DNA of 64,000 nucleotides, taken from NCBI RefSeq assembly GCF_000717055.1, contig NZ_JNXI01000013.1, forward strand, positions 1 through 64,000. The letters run 5' to 3'. This document shows positions 1 to 8,602 of this stretch, in pieces; within the stretch, counting starts at the first letter, position 1, and every line of letters begins with the position of its first letter. The position numbers and the translations under genes are program-made. The notes beneath the pieces are model-generated. The model did no database searches. It was not told where the DNA came from and saw only the letters and a list, made by a program, of their open reading frames with translations. Source of the DNA: Streptomyces iakyrus (GTDB taxonomy: Bacteria > Actinomycetota > Actinomycetes > Streptomycetales > Streptomycetaceae).

Positions 1-1562
1 GCCGGGGCGGGCTGTGGCTCCTGGCCGGGGGCGGGGGCGCCGGTTGCTTCGCGGCCGGCGTGCGCCGGGGGCGGGGTGGCCGGTGCCGAAGGCGGCGCGC
101 TGTGAGCCGGCGACGACTGGGGCACGCCTTGACCCGCCGGAGGGACGGAGCCGGGCGCGGCCGCCGCAGGGCCGCCACCGCTGCCGGTCATGGCGCCGCC
201 GCTGCTGCCCGGTGCTCCGGTCCCGCGGACCGCCGCACGGGCCGCCGCCGGGCCACCGCCCGCAGGCACCGGACCGCCACTGCCGGCCGGCACCGGACCA
301 CCGGCACCCGCCTGGGCCGGAGCGGGAGCGGCTCCCCCGTGGCTCTCCGGGCCGGGCACGTATCCCATGGCAGGCATGCCGGACGGGCCGCCCGCGGAGT
401 AGTTCACGCCGCGCTCGATCCGGTCGAGGCGGGCCATCACGGAGCGCTCGTCGCCGTAGGCGGCGGGGAGCAGGACGCGGGCGCAGATCAGTTCGAGCTG
501 GAGACGGGGCGAGTTGGCGCCGCGCATCTCGGTCAGGCCCTCGTTGACCAGGTCGGCGGCGCGGCTCAGCTCGGCGGGGCCGAAGGTGCCGGCCTGGGCC
601 TGCATGCGCTCGATCACATCGGCGGGGGCGTCGATGAGCCCCTTCTCCGCCGCGTCCGGGACGGCGGCGAGGATCACCAGGTCGCGCAGCCGCTCCAGGA
701 GGTCGGCGACGAAGCGGCGGGGATCGTTCCCGCCCTCGATCACGCGGTCGACGACCTCGAAGGCCGCGGCTCCGTCACCGGTGGCGAAGGCCTCGACGAC
801 GGAGTCGAGGAGGGAGCCCTCGGTGTATCCGAGCAGGGCGGTGGCCATGGAGTACGTCACACCGTCCGCCGCGGCGCCCGCGAGGAGCTGGTCCATGACG
901 GACATCGAGTCACGCACGGACCCGCCGCCGGCCCGCACCACGAGCGGGAGCACGCCGTCCTCGACCGGGATCGTCTCCTTCTGGCACACCTGCCCGAGGT
1001 ACTCCCGGAGGGTGCCCGGAGGGACGAGCCGGAAGGGGTAGTGGTGGGTCCGGGACCGGATCGTCCCGATGACCTTCTCGGGCTCGGTGGTCGCGAAGAT
1101 GAACTTGAGGTGCTCCGGCGGCTCCTCGACGACCTTCAGCAGCGCGTTGAAGCCGGCCGACGTGACCATGTGGGCCTCGTCGATGATGTAGATCTTGTAC
1201 CGGCTGCGGGCGGGCCCGAAGAAGGCCTTCTCGCGCAGGTCACGGGCGTCGTCCACGCCACCGTGGGACGCGGCGTCGATCTCGATGACGTCGATGGAGC
1301 CGGGGCCGTTGCGCGCGAGGTCCTGACAGGACTGGCACGCACCGCAGGGCGTCGGCGTGGGTCCCTGCTCGCAGTTCAGGCAGCGGGCCAGGATGCGGGC
1401 GCTGGTCGTCTTGCCGCAGCCGCGCGGCCCGCTGAACAGGTACGCGTGGTTGACCCGGTTGTTCCGCAGCGCCTGCTGCAACGGGTCGGTGACATGCTCC
1501 TGCCCGATGACCTCGGCGAAGGTCTCGGGGCGGTAGCGGCGGTACAGAGCGAGAGACGACAC
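1..1562 (-). CDS. dnaX: DNA polymerase III subunit gamma/tau, C-terminus cut off by window edge
   Basis: Clamp-loader ATPase that loads the sliding clamp and links polymerase cores at the replication fork. The visible 520 residues start at GTG 1562 with VSSLALYRRYRPETF, the standard DnaX N-terminus. Walker A GPRGCGKTT lies near residues 44-52, a four-Cys zinc module (CLNC...CGACQSC) follows, and the DEAH Walker B box (IIDEAHM) and the ATTEPEK sensor region are present. After about residue 380 the protein becomes Pro/Ala/Gly-rich, as in actinobacterial tau linkers, and runs off the left edge. The SRP RNA gene lies just upstream on the same strand, a common actinobacterial arrangement. Confidence 0.97.
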   Translation of the reverse strand, partial: MSSLALYRRYRPETFAEVIGQEHVTDPLQQALRNNRVNHAYLFSGPRGCGKTTSARILARCLNCEQGPTPTPCGACQSCQDLARNGPGSIDVIEIDAASHGGVDDARDLREKAFFGPARSRYKIYIIDEAHMVTSAGFNALLKVVEEPPEHLKFIFATTEPEKVIGTIRSRTHHYPFRLVPPGTLREYLGQVCQKETIPVEDGVLPLVVRAGGGSVRDSMSVMDQLLAGAAADGVTYSMATALLGYTEGSLLDSVVEAFATGDGAAAFEVVDRVIEGGNDPRRFVADLLERLRDLVILAAVPDAAEKGLIDAPADVIERMQAQAGTFGPAELSRAADLVNEGLTEMRGANSPRLQLELICARVLLPAAYGDERSVMARLDRIERGVNYSAGGPSGMPAMGYVPGPESHGGAAPAPAQAGAGGPVPAGSGGPVPAGGGPAAARAAVRGTGAPGSSGGAMTGSGGGPAAAAPGSVPPAGQGVPQSSPAHSAPPSAPATPPPAHAGREATGAPAPGQEPQPAP

Positions 1563-1616
1563 GCATACGAGGTTATAGGCGCCCACTGACATCCGGCCCG
1601 GCCCGGGAACGCAGAC

Positions 1617-1702
1617 GCCCCCCACGCACCCGCCAGAGCCGACCTACCCTTGCTGCCTTCCGGCCCTGGGGGAGTTCAGTCAGATAGCGCCGCGTGAGGG
1701 GC
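1617..1702 (-). ncRNA. ffs: Signal recognition particle RNA (small bacterial 4.5S type)
   Basis: RNA scaffold for Ffh in co-translational targeting of membrane proteins. The minus strand carries the diagnostic apical sequence GGCCGGAAGGCAGCAAGGGT. The 11-nt ends GCCCCUCACGC and GCGUGGGGGGC pair completely (two G-U pairs), which defines the closing helix and the coordinates given; the mature ends could extend a few bases. It lies 55 bases upstream of dnaX. Confidence 0.93.
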
Positions 1703-1778
1703 TGCGCCAAGGTTACCTGATGTCGGGGGCGGTGAACGAGTTCGCGAGCACTCCTCTCGGTCATGTAATGTTCCCAGC

Positions 1779-1866
1779 GGAGGATTCGCCTAGAGGCCTA
1801 GGGCGCACGCTTGGAAAGCGTGTTGGGGGCAACCCCTCACGAGTTCGAATCTCGTATCCTCCGCCA
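1779..1866 (+). tRNA. tRNA-Ser(GGA)
   Basis: A class II tRNA with a long variable arm. Acceptor arms GGAGGAT and ATCCTCC pair, the anticodon loop CTTGGAAAG gives anticodon GGA, and the T-loop is GTTCGAATC. The 3' CCA is encoded (1864-1866), unlike the other tRNAs in this window. A strong terminator follows. Confidence 0.96.
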
Positions 1867-1885
1867 GTGCCTCACCGGGCACGAT

Positions 1886-1923
1886 GTCGAAGGGCCCCAC
1901 CGCTTGCGGTGGGGCCCTTCGAC
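1886..1923 (+). terminator. Terminator of tRNA-Ser(GGA)
   Basis: Perfect 17-bp inverted repeat (left arm 1886-1902, right arm 1907-1923) with a 4-base loop, 20 bases after the tRNA. Confidence 0.85.
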
Positions 1924-2065
1924 GTTGTCCGTCTCAGTTTCCGTCTCCCCCGAGACCGCGACCATGATGGTCGTGGTGCAACGCAAGCTTGGCGATCAGA
2001 ACCGCGGGGATCACCCCGCGCGTGTTCCCTCGGATCGCGGACCGCTCCAGGCGCAGCGCCATCAG

Positions 2066-2436
2066 GCCGCCGCGGAGGTCAGCCTCCTCGCCGTGGGGCT
2101 CGTGCTGGCCTTCACGGCCACCGCCGTGGTCAACACACTCGCCATGTCGGTCTCCGAGCGCGTCCGGGAGTTCGCGCTGCTGCGTCTCGCGGGGGCGACC
2201 CGCCGTCAGGTGCTGTCCGTCCTCCTTCTCGGCACCGCTCTCGGCAGCGCCGTTTCCCTGGCCGTCCTGACCTCGTTCAGCATCGGCATGACGGGGCGGG
2301 CGGCACCTGCCGTCACACCGCTCATTACGTCACGGTGGTCGCCGGAGCCGGACTCCTCGCGCTCGTCGCGACCGCCCGGCCCGGACGCGTGGCGCTGAGG
2401 GTCCGGGCGGTGACGGTGGCGACAGCCGGGGAATGA
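2066..2436 (+). pseudogene. FtsX-type ABC transporter permease relic (C-terminal fragment, frameshifted)
   Basis: Only the last part of a MacB/FtsX-like permease survives. The first frame reads a membrane segment (AEVSLLAVGLVLAFTATAVV) and then the characteristic ERVREFALLRLAGATRRQVL motif of FtsX C-terminal domains. The homology continues in another frame near 2315 (HYVTVVAGAGLLALVATARP...GRVALR) to the stop at 2434-2436. There is no upstream permease body and no ATPase partner. It lies directly after tRNA-Ser, a typical place for decayed inserted DNA. The homology limits are judged by eye. Confidence 0.75.
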
Positions 2437-2458
2437 GGAACGCGTGGAGTCGGTCCGC

Positions 2459-2803
2459 TCACGCCTTCTTCGCGGTGGACCGCTTTGCGCTCCTGCTTCG
2501 TCCCGCAGGGGTGGGCGTGTTCTTGCGCTGGGGCGTTTCCGTGCGGGTCTCGGTCCGTGGGGGCGTCGCCCGCGCAGGGGCGGTCTTCCACTTCAGTTCG
2601 ATCTCCAGCTCGATCTCGCCGCCGCCGATCTCGATCTCCAGCTCGCTCTGGAGGTCGTCGGGGATCCGGAGGCCCAGCGTCCCGGGGCCGAGGTCCAGCT
2701 CGGCGTCCCCGCCCTCCCTCAGGGCGTCTGCGAGGGCCGCGAGCTGGTCGGCGGCCTCGTGGCGTGACAGTGAGCGCTTCTGCTCGAACGTGAGGTCCTT
2801 CAT
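2459..2803 (-). CDS. Amphi-Trp domain protein
   Basis: A 114-residue protein beginning MKDLTFEQKRSLSRHEAADQ, with the alternating acidic/hydrophobic strand LEIEIGGGEIELEIELKW ending in Trp that defines the amphi-Trp family. The function of the family is not established; members are small and found in bacteria and archaea. The C-terminal 40 residues are a low-complexity basic Lys/Arg/Thr/Pro tail, which suggests binding to nucleic acid or an acidic surface (inference). It is monocistronic and convergent with the FtsX relic. Confidence 0.8.
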   Translation of the reverse strand: MKDLTFEQKRSLSRHEAADQLAALADALREGGDAELDLGPGTLGLRIPDDLQSELEIEIGGGEIELEIELKWKTAPARATPPRTETRTETPQRKNTPTPAGRSRSAKRSTAKKA

Positions 2804-2866
2804 GGGGCCCTCCAGGTGGCAAAAGGGTGGACAAATCCATCTCGGCGGGATGTGCGGACCCGTGGG

Positions 2867-3091
2867 TCAGCCACCCGCCTCCGGACCCCAGTGCTCGGGC
2901 CCCACTCCGCGCCAGTCGATCCACGGCACCTCCGCCACGTCCGCCGGGTCGATCTCCAGTCCGGCGCGGCGGAGGAATTCGGCGACGTCGGCGACGTTGT
3001 GGGCGAGGCCGAGGATCTCGCCGTCCACGCGGACGCGCCGGCCGCCCGAGGGCGACGGCGGATGCACGATCACACGAATCGGTCCGGACAT
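2867..3091 (-). CDS. Small conserved protein of unknown function (74 aa)
   Basis: The 74-residue protein starts MSGPIRVIVHPPSPSGGRRV and ends EHWGPEAGG. It is an acidic alpha/beta-looking protein with a basic N-terminal strand (GGRRVRVDGE) and a helix (NVADVAEFLRRAGL); no signal peptide or membrane segment is visible. ATG 3091 was chosen because the open frame further upstream overlaps the neighbouring gene and has poor composition. I do not recognise a domain. It is followed upstream by another small minus-strand gene and may be co-transcribed with it. Confidence 0.6.
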   Translation of the reverse strand: MSGPIRVIVHPPSPSGGRRVRVDGEILGLAHNVADVAEFLRRAGLEIDPADVAEVPWIDWRGVGPEHWGPEAGG

Positions 3092-3135
3092 GCCTTCAGG
3101 ATCGTCCGGGACGTACGGTCCCGCAGGCCGGCGCG

Positions 3136-3381
3136 TCATCGAGGGAGCCGCTCGCTCACGTCGGCGGCCCTCCGCCCCAGCTCCCGCAGCTCCCACCACG
3201 CCGCGGGACTCGGCCGTCGCTGCCGCCAATAGGGGTGGAAGAACGCCTGGGCCGACAGCCGGTACAGGCGCCGGCGCAGCTCGGTGCGGCCGGGCCGATC
3301 GGCGAGCTGCCGGTACGTGGCACTCCACTCCCGTTGCGCCCGGACGAGGTCGTCGGGAAACGTTCGCATGGCCGAATTCAA
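3136..3381 (-). CDS. Small conserved protein of unknown function (81 aa)
   Basis: An 81-residue helical, Arg-rich protein, with MRTFPDDLVRAQREW near the start and an aromatic patch (FFHPYWRQRR) in the middle. A second in-frame ATG at 3369 gives a 77-residue form and is equally plausible. No domain is recognised. It reads in the same direction as the 74-aa gene, 44 bases away. Confidence 0.6.
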   Translation of the reverse strand: MNSAMRTFPDDLVRAQREWSATYRQLADRPGRTELRRRLYRLSAQAFFHPYWRQRRPSPAAWWELRELGRRAADVSERLPR

Positions 3382-3492
3382 TCATGTGTTCGATTTTTCG
3401 AGCCAGTGCAACGCTTCTCCCAGGTCTCGGTTCGGGCACCGGACGTGGACAGCCGCAGCGCGAGAGGCCCGAGTAGGCGCATACTGAGGCCA

Positions 3493-3714
3493 ATGACTAA
3501 GCCTGCTGCTCACAAGCGTCACTTGCCTACCAGCCCCTTCAAGGCTCCGGTCGCCCCCGCTCCCAAGTACTTCGCCGTGGGTGACCAGGTCACGCACGAC
3601 ATGTACGGGCTCGGCCGGGTCATCGGCATCGAGGACGGGATCGCCGCGCTCGTCGACTTCGGTTCGGCGCAGATGCGGATCCTGAGCCCCTACGCCAAGA
3701 TGACCAAGCTGTAG
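3493..3714 (+). CDS. Small SH3/tudor-like barrel protein
   Basis: A 73-residue protein with a flexible basic N-terminus (MTKPAAHKRHLP) followed by a compact beta-barrel-like segment, YFAVGDQVTHDMYGLGRVIG...VDFGS...KMTKL. That pattern (GDxVxHxxYGxGxV) resembles the tudor/RNA-polymerase-interaction type folds at the end of UvrD/PcrA helicases and in CarD. Nucleic-acid or RNA-polymerase binding is therefore an inference only. ATG 3493 is preceded by a weak TGAGGC ribosome site. A second small reading frame follows 93 bases downstream. Confidence 0.75.
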   Translation: MTKPAAHKRHLPTSPFKAPVAPAPKYFAVGDQVTHDMYGLGRVIGIEDGIAALVDFGSAQMRILSPYAKMTKL

Positions 3715-3807
3715 GACCTCCGTGCCCGGTCGGGGCACCCCTGGCCCAGCCCTGGGCCAGTAACCGAAAAGAGACCTCTCATCGAACCGACTTCGCTGTT
3801 CTCCGCC

Positions 3808-3969
3808 GTGGAAGGGCAGCCGAGCCTTTCCGGCGCGGCGTCGCCGCCTCCGGCGACCAACCCCTTCCAGGCCCCCGACTTCGGGGAGGCCGAAACCTTC
3901 CCTCTCGTCGAGGACATGCCGGAGCAGCCCGCCGCGACGAGGCGTCCGGCGCGCCGCAGGGCCGCCTAG
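3808..3969 (+). CDS. Possible small protein of unknown function
   Basis: A frame with good Streptomyces codon composition ends at TAG 3967-3969, giving an acidic middle (APDFGEAETFPLVEDMPEQP) and an Arg-rich tail (RRPARRRAA). The coding signal seems to begin before GTG 3808: the in-frame codons from 3781 read IEPTSLFSAVEGQPSL, yet no ATG or GTG is present there. The start is therefore uncertain; GTG 3808 gives 53 residues. No domain is recognised. Confidence 0.4.
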   Translation: MEGQPSLSGAASPPPATNPFQAPDFGEAETFPLVEDMPEQPAATRRPARRRAA

Positions 3970-4002
3970 CTCCCCTCTGCGGTCCTCCCCTCCGCGGTCC
4001 GG

Positions 4003-4488
4003 TCAGGCCTCGCGGTCCGGTCCGGCCTCACGGTCCGACGCCGGCCAGACGTACGGCAGGTCGTCCGGCACGCCCGGGAAGAGCGACGCGTAGGTCGTCG
4101 GGTCCTTGCGGACCAGGGCCGAGCGGTGGCTTTCGTGGAAGGGGTCGTCGCCCAGCCAGGGCGGGAGTTCGCCCTCGGCTGCCAGGTGCGGCTGGTCGCG
4201 GATCGGCGCGTGCGGACGGGTCGCCGCCAGATCGGCCACGAGCGTCGCCGCGCATGTGTCCTGGTGGCCCTGCTCGCGCCAGACGCGGCAGATCTCCAGA
4301 CCGTAGCGGACCAGCGCCTCCTCGTAGCCGAGCCACATCTTCACGGCCGGGTGGCGGCGCCAGCCGTAGCCGGGGACGACCAGGCCGCGCAGGACCTGCA
4401 GGGCCTCGACGCGTTGCTTGCCGAGCCGGCGGCGGTCGAGGGACAGGGCCGTCGTGCGGAAGTCCGGGTAGGGCAGAAAGGTCTGCAT
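4003..4488 (-). CDS. MSMEG_6728-type pyrimidine-dimer-glycosylase-like protein
   Basis: 161 residues starting MQTFLPYPDFRTTALSLDRRRLGKQRVEALQ, which matches the T4 endonuclease V-like (pyrimidine dimer DNA glycosylase) family found in mycobacteria and Streptomyces as the MSMEG_6728 type. The LGKQRVEA helix and GYGWRRHPAVKMWLGYEEAL are family hallmarks. Activity on UV-damaged DNA is plausible from the family but unproven for this subtype. It sits downstream of the DUF4383 gene (16-base gap) and may be the last gene of a three-gene transcript. Confidence 0.8.
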   Translation of the reverse strand: MQTFLPYPDFRTTALSLDRRRLGKQRVEALQVLRGLVVPGYGWRRHPAVKMWLGYEEALVRYGLEICRVWREQGHQDTCAATLVADLAATRPHAPIRDQPHLAAEGELPPWLGDDPFHESHRSALVRKDPTTYASLFPGVPDDLPYVWPASDREAGPDREA

Positions 4489-4504
4489 ACGGTCGCCGGG
4501 CTCC

Positions 4505-4960
4505 TTACCGTGCGTCGGTGCGCGTGCCGCGCCGCCGGCCGAGGGCGAGAGCCAGGCCGATCATGGCGATGCCCAGGACGAAGTGGAGCCAGTCGTCCGC
4601 GGTGTTCAGCGGGACGAAGTTGGCGTCGCTGTCGTGGCCGACGGACAGGCCGTACACCCACAGCACCAGGTAGACGGCGCCGCCGACCAGCAGATACGAG
4701 TACGCCCCGGCGGCCGTGCCGGCGAGGATCAGGCCGGTGAGGCCGTACGCCAGATGCACCAGGTTGTGCAGGATCGAGACCTGGAACAGGCCGAACAGTT
4801 CGGCGCCCGACTCGTGGGAGGCGAACTCCAGCGAGCCGTAGTCGGTGGTGATGCCCGGGATGAAGCCCAGCACGCCGACCACCAGGAAGACGAGGCCGAG
4901 CAGCTGGGCTGCCTGCTGGACGGGGGCGCGGGCGGCCCGGTGGGACGCTGGTGTGGTCAT
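4505..4960 (-). CDS. DUF4383 four-helix membrane protein
   Basis: 151 residues with four hydrophobic segments (near residues 17-36, 60-80, 88-110, 125-145) and the motif HNLVHLAYGLTGL typical of the DUF4383 family. The family is of unknown function and common in actinobacteria. The gene follows the SpoIIE-type phosphatase gene by only 13 bases, so the two are probably co-transcribed. Confidence 0.88.
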   Translation of the reverse strand: MTTPASHRAARAPVQQAAQLLGLVFLVVGVLGFIPGITTDYGSLEFASHESGAELFGLFQVSILHNLVHLAYGLTGLILAGTAAGAYSYLLVGGAVYLVLWVYGLSVGHDSDANFVPLNTADDWLHFVLGIAMIGLALALGRRRGTRTDAR

Positions 4961-4973
4961 GGCCGGTGGCTCC

Positions 4974-7472
4974 TCACGCGGGGGACAGGGTCTGTTCCGC
5001 CCAGATGGTCTTGCCCGTGGCGCTCTGGCGGGTGCCCCAGCGCTCGGTCAGCTGGGCGACGAGGAGCAGGCCGCGGCCGCCCTCGTCGTAGGTGCGGGCG
5101 CGCCGCAGGTGGGGAGCGGTGCTGCCGCCGTCGGACACCTCGCAGATCAGGGTCGTGTCGTGGATCAGGCGGAGCTGGACCGGCGGCTGCGCGTGCCGGA
5201 TGGCGTTGGTGACAAGCTCGCTGACGACCAGCTCTGTGACGAACACGGCGTCGGAGAGCCCCCACCGCTCCAGTTGCGCCACCACGTCCTTGCGGGTCTG
5301 CGCAACCGCGGACGGGTCGGACGGCACCGCCCAGGTGGCGACCTGCCGCGCGTCGAGCGCGTGGGTGCGGGCGATGAGCAGGGCCACGTCGTCGGCCGGG
5401 CGCTGCGGCAGCAGATCGGCGAGGACCGTGTCGCACAGGGCGTCCAGCGAGCGCGCCGGGCGGGCCAGGGCCTCCCGCAGCCGGTGGACGCCGGTGTCGA
5501 GGTCCCGCTCGGGGGTCTCGATCAGGCCGTTGGTGTAGAGGGCGAGCAGGCTGCCCTCGGGAAGGACGACCTCGGTGGACTCGTACGGCAGGCCGCCCAC
5601 GCCGAGCGGGGGCGTCGCCGGGAGCCCGACGAGGTCGACGGTGCCCCCGGGGCCGACCACGGCCGGCACGGGGTGCCCGGCCCCGGCGATGCAGCAGCCC
5701 CGCGTCACCGGGTCGTAGACGGCGTACAGGCAGGTGGCCCCGACGTCGCCCGAGGTCCCCGCAGAGCCCACGGAGCCCGCGGGACCCGCCGTCGCCTGTT
5801 CGTCGTCGCACTCCTCCTCCGTGTTGAGACGGGCGACCAGGTCGTCGAGGTGGGTCAGCAGCTCGTCGCACGGCAGGTCGATGTCGGCCAGCGTGCGGAC
5901 CGCCGTACGCAGCCGCCCCATGGTCGCCGACGCGACCAGCCCGTGGCCGACCACGTCTCCGACGACCAGCGCCACCCGTGCTCCCGAGAGGGGGATGACG
6001 TCGAACCAGTCCCCGCCGACACCGGCGTGCCCGCCCGCCGGGAGGTAGCGGGAGGCGACCTCGACGGCCGCCTGCCGGGGCAGCCGCTGCGGCAGCAGGC
6101 TGCGCTGGAGCGTGACGGCCGTGGCGCGTTCGCGGGTGTAGCGGCGGGCGTTGTCGATGCTGACCGCGGCCCGGGCGGCCAGTTCCCCGGCCAGCACCAG
6201 GTCGTCCTGTTGGAAGGCCTCCTGGTTGCGGTGCCGGACGAGGAAGGCGACGCCCAGCGTGCTGCCGCGGGCGACCAGCGGCACGGCCATCACGGAGTGG
6301 ATGCCGAACGCCCGGACCCGGGCGGCGCGGGCCGGATCGCGGGCCAGCCAGGCGGTGAACGCCGTGTCGGTGACCTCGTGCAGGGTGGGCCGTCCGGTGC
6401 GCAGGCTCTCGAAGGGCATCGAGCCCGGCGGGTAGGAGTCCACCGCGCCGGCCGCCACGACGGCCTCCGGCGCGCCCGGCGTCACCGACTGAAGCGCAGC
6501 CCGGCGCAGCAGCAGCGGCCCGTCCGCCGGAACCGGCTGCTCGGGCGGCTCGGGTGCGTCGTCCAGCGCGGCCAGCAGATCGACGCTGGCGAAGTCGGCC
6601 AGGGCCGGGACGGTCACGTCCGCCAGCTCCTGGGCGGTGCGCGTCACGTCGAGCGTGCCGCCGATGCGCCGCCCGGCCTCGGCGATCAGCTGGAGCCGCT
6701 TGCGGGCCCAGAACTGCTCCGTCATGTCGTGCGCTGACAGGCAGACGCCCCGGATGGTGCCCTCGTGGTCGCGCAGCGCGGACATGAAGACCGACCAGGC
6801 GTGCTCATGGTCTTCGCCGGGCGCCCGCAGGTAGTTCTCCTCGTACTCCGGCTCGCCGGTGCGCAGGACCCGGGCCATGGAGCGTTCCGCCCGCAGGCCG
6901 GCGTCGTCGTCGACGATTTCGGACACGCGCAGGCCGCGCATCTCCTCTTCGGTGAGCGCCGTGGCGCGTTCCATGTCGGCGTTGGCCCGGCGCAGCCTGA
7001 GCCGGGTGTCGTAGATCGCCTGGGCGCAGCACGGGGACTGGGCGAAACTCCAGCTCACGAGGGATTCGTCGAGACCGGCCGGGCGCTGCCGGCCGGTCAG
7101 GGCGGAGACGATGAGCCAGGCGGGGGCGTCGGCGCCGGGTGGTCTGTGGTGCGCGAGGATCCTGACCGTGAGCTGCCGGCCGTCGCGGTGCCGGAGGGCG
7201 ACGTCGCCGTTCCAGCGGGGCAGCCCGGCGAGCGTGGGCAGACCGCCGCGCACCGGGATCGGCTCGGCCAGCAGATCCGCGGCACGGCGGCCGGTCACCT
7301 GCTCGGCCGAGTACCCGAGGAGCCGCTCGGCGCCCGCGTTCCAGCCGGTCACGACGCCCTGTTCGTCGACGGCGACACGGGCCGTGAGGGCTGCGCCGAC
7401 GAGGGCGTCGAGGGCTTCGGGTTCTTCACCGGACGGCCGGGTGGCCCGGCCGACGGTGGCGGGCTGCTCCAT
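4974..7472 (-). CDS. PAS-PAS-GAF-SpoIIE phosphatase-HATPase signalling protein
   Basis: An 832-residue cytoplasmic regulator. Two PAS domains (about residues 22-135 and 155-255, the first with GWNAGAERLLGYSAEQVTGR) are followed by a GAF domain (about 290-430). A PP2C/SpoIIE Ser/Thr phosphatase follows (about 455-690; LQRSLLPQRLP, AGVGGDWFDV, ALVVGDVVGHG). The C-terminal RsbW-like ATPase (about 715-830) has ELVVSELVTNAIRHA and EGGRGLLLVAQ. Family knowledge: such proteins control anti-sigma-factor antagonists by dephosphorylation. One chain carries both the phosphatase and a kinase-like domain, so it could both phosphorylate and dephosphorylate STAS partners such as the one at 29.5 kb (inference). 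Confidence 0.93.
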   Translation of the reverse strand: MEQPATVGRATRPSGEEPEALDALVGAALTARVAVDEQGVVTGWNAGAERLLGYSAEQVTGRRAADLLAEPIPVRGGLPTLAGLPRWNGDVALRHRDGRQLTVRILAHHRPPGADAPAWLIVSALTGRQRPAGLDESLVSWSFAQSPCCAQAIYDTRLRLRRANADMERATALTEEEMRGLRVSEIVDDDAGLRAERSMARVLRTGEPEYEENYLRAPGEDHEHAWSVFMSALRDHEGTIRGVCLSAHDMTEQFWARKRLQLIAEAGRRIGGTLDVTRTAQELADVTVPALADFASVDLLAALDDAPEPPEQPVPADGPLLLRRAALQSVTPGAPEAVVAAGAVDSYPPGSMPFESLRTGRPTLHEVTDTAFTAWLARDPARAARVRAFGIHSVMAVPLVARGSTLGVAFLVRHRNQEAFQQDDLVLAGELAARAAVSIDNARRYTRERATAVTLQRSLLPQRLPRQAAVEVASRYLPAGGHAGVGGDWFDVIPLSGARVALVVGDVVGHGLVASATMGRLRTAVRTLADIDLPCDELLTHLDDLVARLNTEEECDDEQATAGPAGSVGSAGTSGDVGATCLYAVYDPVTRGCCIAGAGHPVPAVVGPGGTVDLVGLPATPPLGVGGLPYESTEVVLPEGSLLALYTNGLIETPERDLDTGVHRLREALARPARSLDALCDTVLADLLPQRPADDVALLIARTHALDARQVATWAVPSDPSAVAQTRKDVVAQLERWGLSDAVFVTELVVSELVTNAIRHAQPPVQLRLIHDTTLICEVSDGGSTAPHLRRARTYDEGGRGLLLVAQLTERWGTRQSATGKTIWAEQTLSPA

Positions 7473-7621
7473 GATCGGTCATCTCGCTCTCGGGGGAATC
7501 GGCCATAAACCCCGGATATGTGCAGATATCACCTGCTTACCCCGATTGGGTCGGCTCTCACCGTGACGGCCATGCCGGGAAACGGAGCCTGCCGCCGCCC
7601 GGCCCGGGTAACCGCTCCCCC

Positions 7622-8602
7622 ATGGGTCAGATCCTGGTGGGCACGTGTTCCTGGACCGACCGGGCACTGGTCGGCAGCGGCTGGTACCCCCCGGGCCGGC
7701 GGGACGCCGAGGGGCGGTTACGGCACTACGCCGAGCGGTTCGGGGTCGTCGAGGTCGACGCCTCGTACTACGCGCTGCCGGGCGAGCGGAACAGCCGGCT
7801 GTGGGCCGAGCGGACGCCGGACGGGTTCGTGTTCGACGTGAAGGCGTTCTCACTGCTCACGGGGCATCCCACCCGGGACGCGGTGATGCCGGACGGGCTG
7901 CGGGCGGAGCACCGGGACCCGGCGGTGCTGGATCAGGTGTGGGCCCGGTTCGCGGCCGGGATCGAGCCGCTGCGCGAGGCCGGGCGGCTCGGGAGCGTGC
8001 TGTTCCAGTTCCCGCCGTGGTTCCGGCCCGGGCAGCGGGCGGAGGCGTTCCTCCGGGAGTGCGCCGAGCGGACCGAAGGCTGGCCGCTCGCCGTCGAGTT
8101 CCGCCACCCCTCCTGGTGGGAGCCGGGGCAGGCCGGGGCGACGTGCGCGCTGCTCGCCGGGCACGGCATGGCCGCGGTGGCCGTCGACATGACACAGAAG
8201 CTCGCCTCCTCCGTCCCGCCGGTCACGCCCGTGACCTCGCCCCGGCTGTCCGTGGTCCGCTTCCACGGCCGCAGCACCGCCTGGGGCACCGGCAGCAAGG
8301 AGGACCGGTTCCGCCACGCGTACGGCGAGGACGAACTGGCCGAGTGGCTGCCCCGGGTGCGCCGGCTGGCCGAGCGGACCGAACAGGTCCACGTCCTGTT
8401 CAACAACTGCTGCGGCGACGCCGCCGTCAGCGCCGCCGAGACGATGACGCGGCTCCTCGACGACGGCCCCTCGACACGGGACGTGGCGGCGGCGCGGTTG
8501 CCTAGGGCTCGACCCGCACCCGGCGTTCCACCGACACCTGATCCACGTCCGACACCCGCACGGTCGTCTTCATCGTCCACTCCCCGGCGAGCGGCAGGTT
8601 GA
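7622..8602 (+). CDS. DUF72 TIM-barrel family protein
   Basis: The N-terminus MGQILVGTCSWTDRALVGSG is the signature of the DUF72/YecE family, predicted TIM barrels of unknown function. VEVDASYYALP, FDVKAFSLLTGHPTR and AVEFRHPSWW are further family motifs. The family core ends around residue 285; the remaining residues (ARPAPGVPPTPDPRPT...) are Pro/Ser-rich. They are read through the 3' end of the convergent copper gene, giving a 101-base overlap. Either the tail is genuine or a frameshift removed the normal stop. Confidence 0.88.
   Translation: MGQILVGTCSWTDRALVGSGWYPPGRRDAEGRLRHYAERFGVVEVDASYYALPGERNSRLWAERTPDGFVFDVKAFSLLTGHPTRDAVMPDGLRAEHRDPAVLDQVWARFAAGIEPLREAGRLGSVLFQFPPWFRPGQRAEAFLRECAERTEGWPLAVEFRHPSWWEPGQAGATCALLAGHGMAAVAVDMTQKLASSVPPVTPVTSPRLSVVRFHGRSTAWGTGSKEDRFRHAYGEDELAEWLPRVRRLAERTEQVHVLFNNCCGDAAVSAAETMTRLLDDGPSTRDVAAARLPRARPAPGVPPTPDPRPTPARSSSSSTPRRAAG

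Noticed and set aside
60..1589. A 509-residue plus-strand frame
   Set aside because: Antisense of dnaX, whose Walker and zinc motifs are unambiguous.
3690..3917. A 75-residue minus-strand frame
   Set aside because: It overlaps the 3' end of the tudor-like gene and the coding-like plus frame; no ribosome site or family motif.
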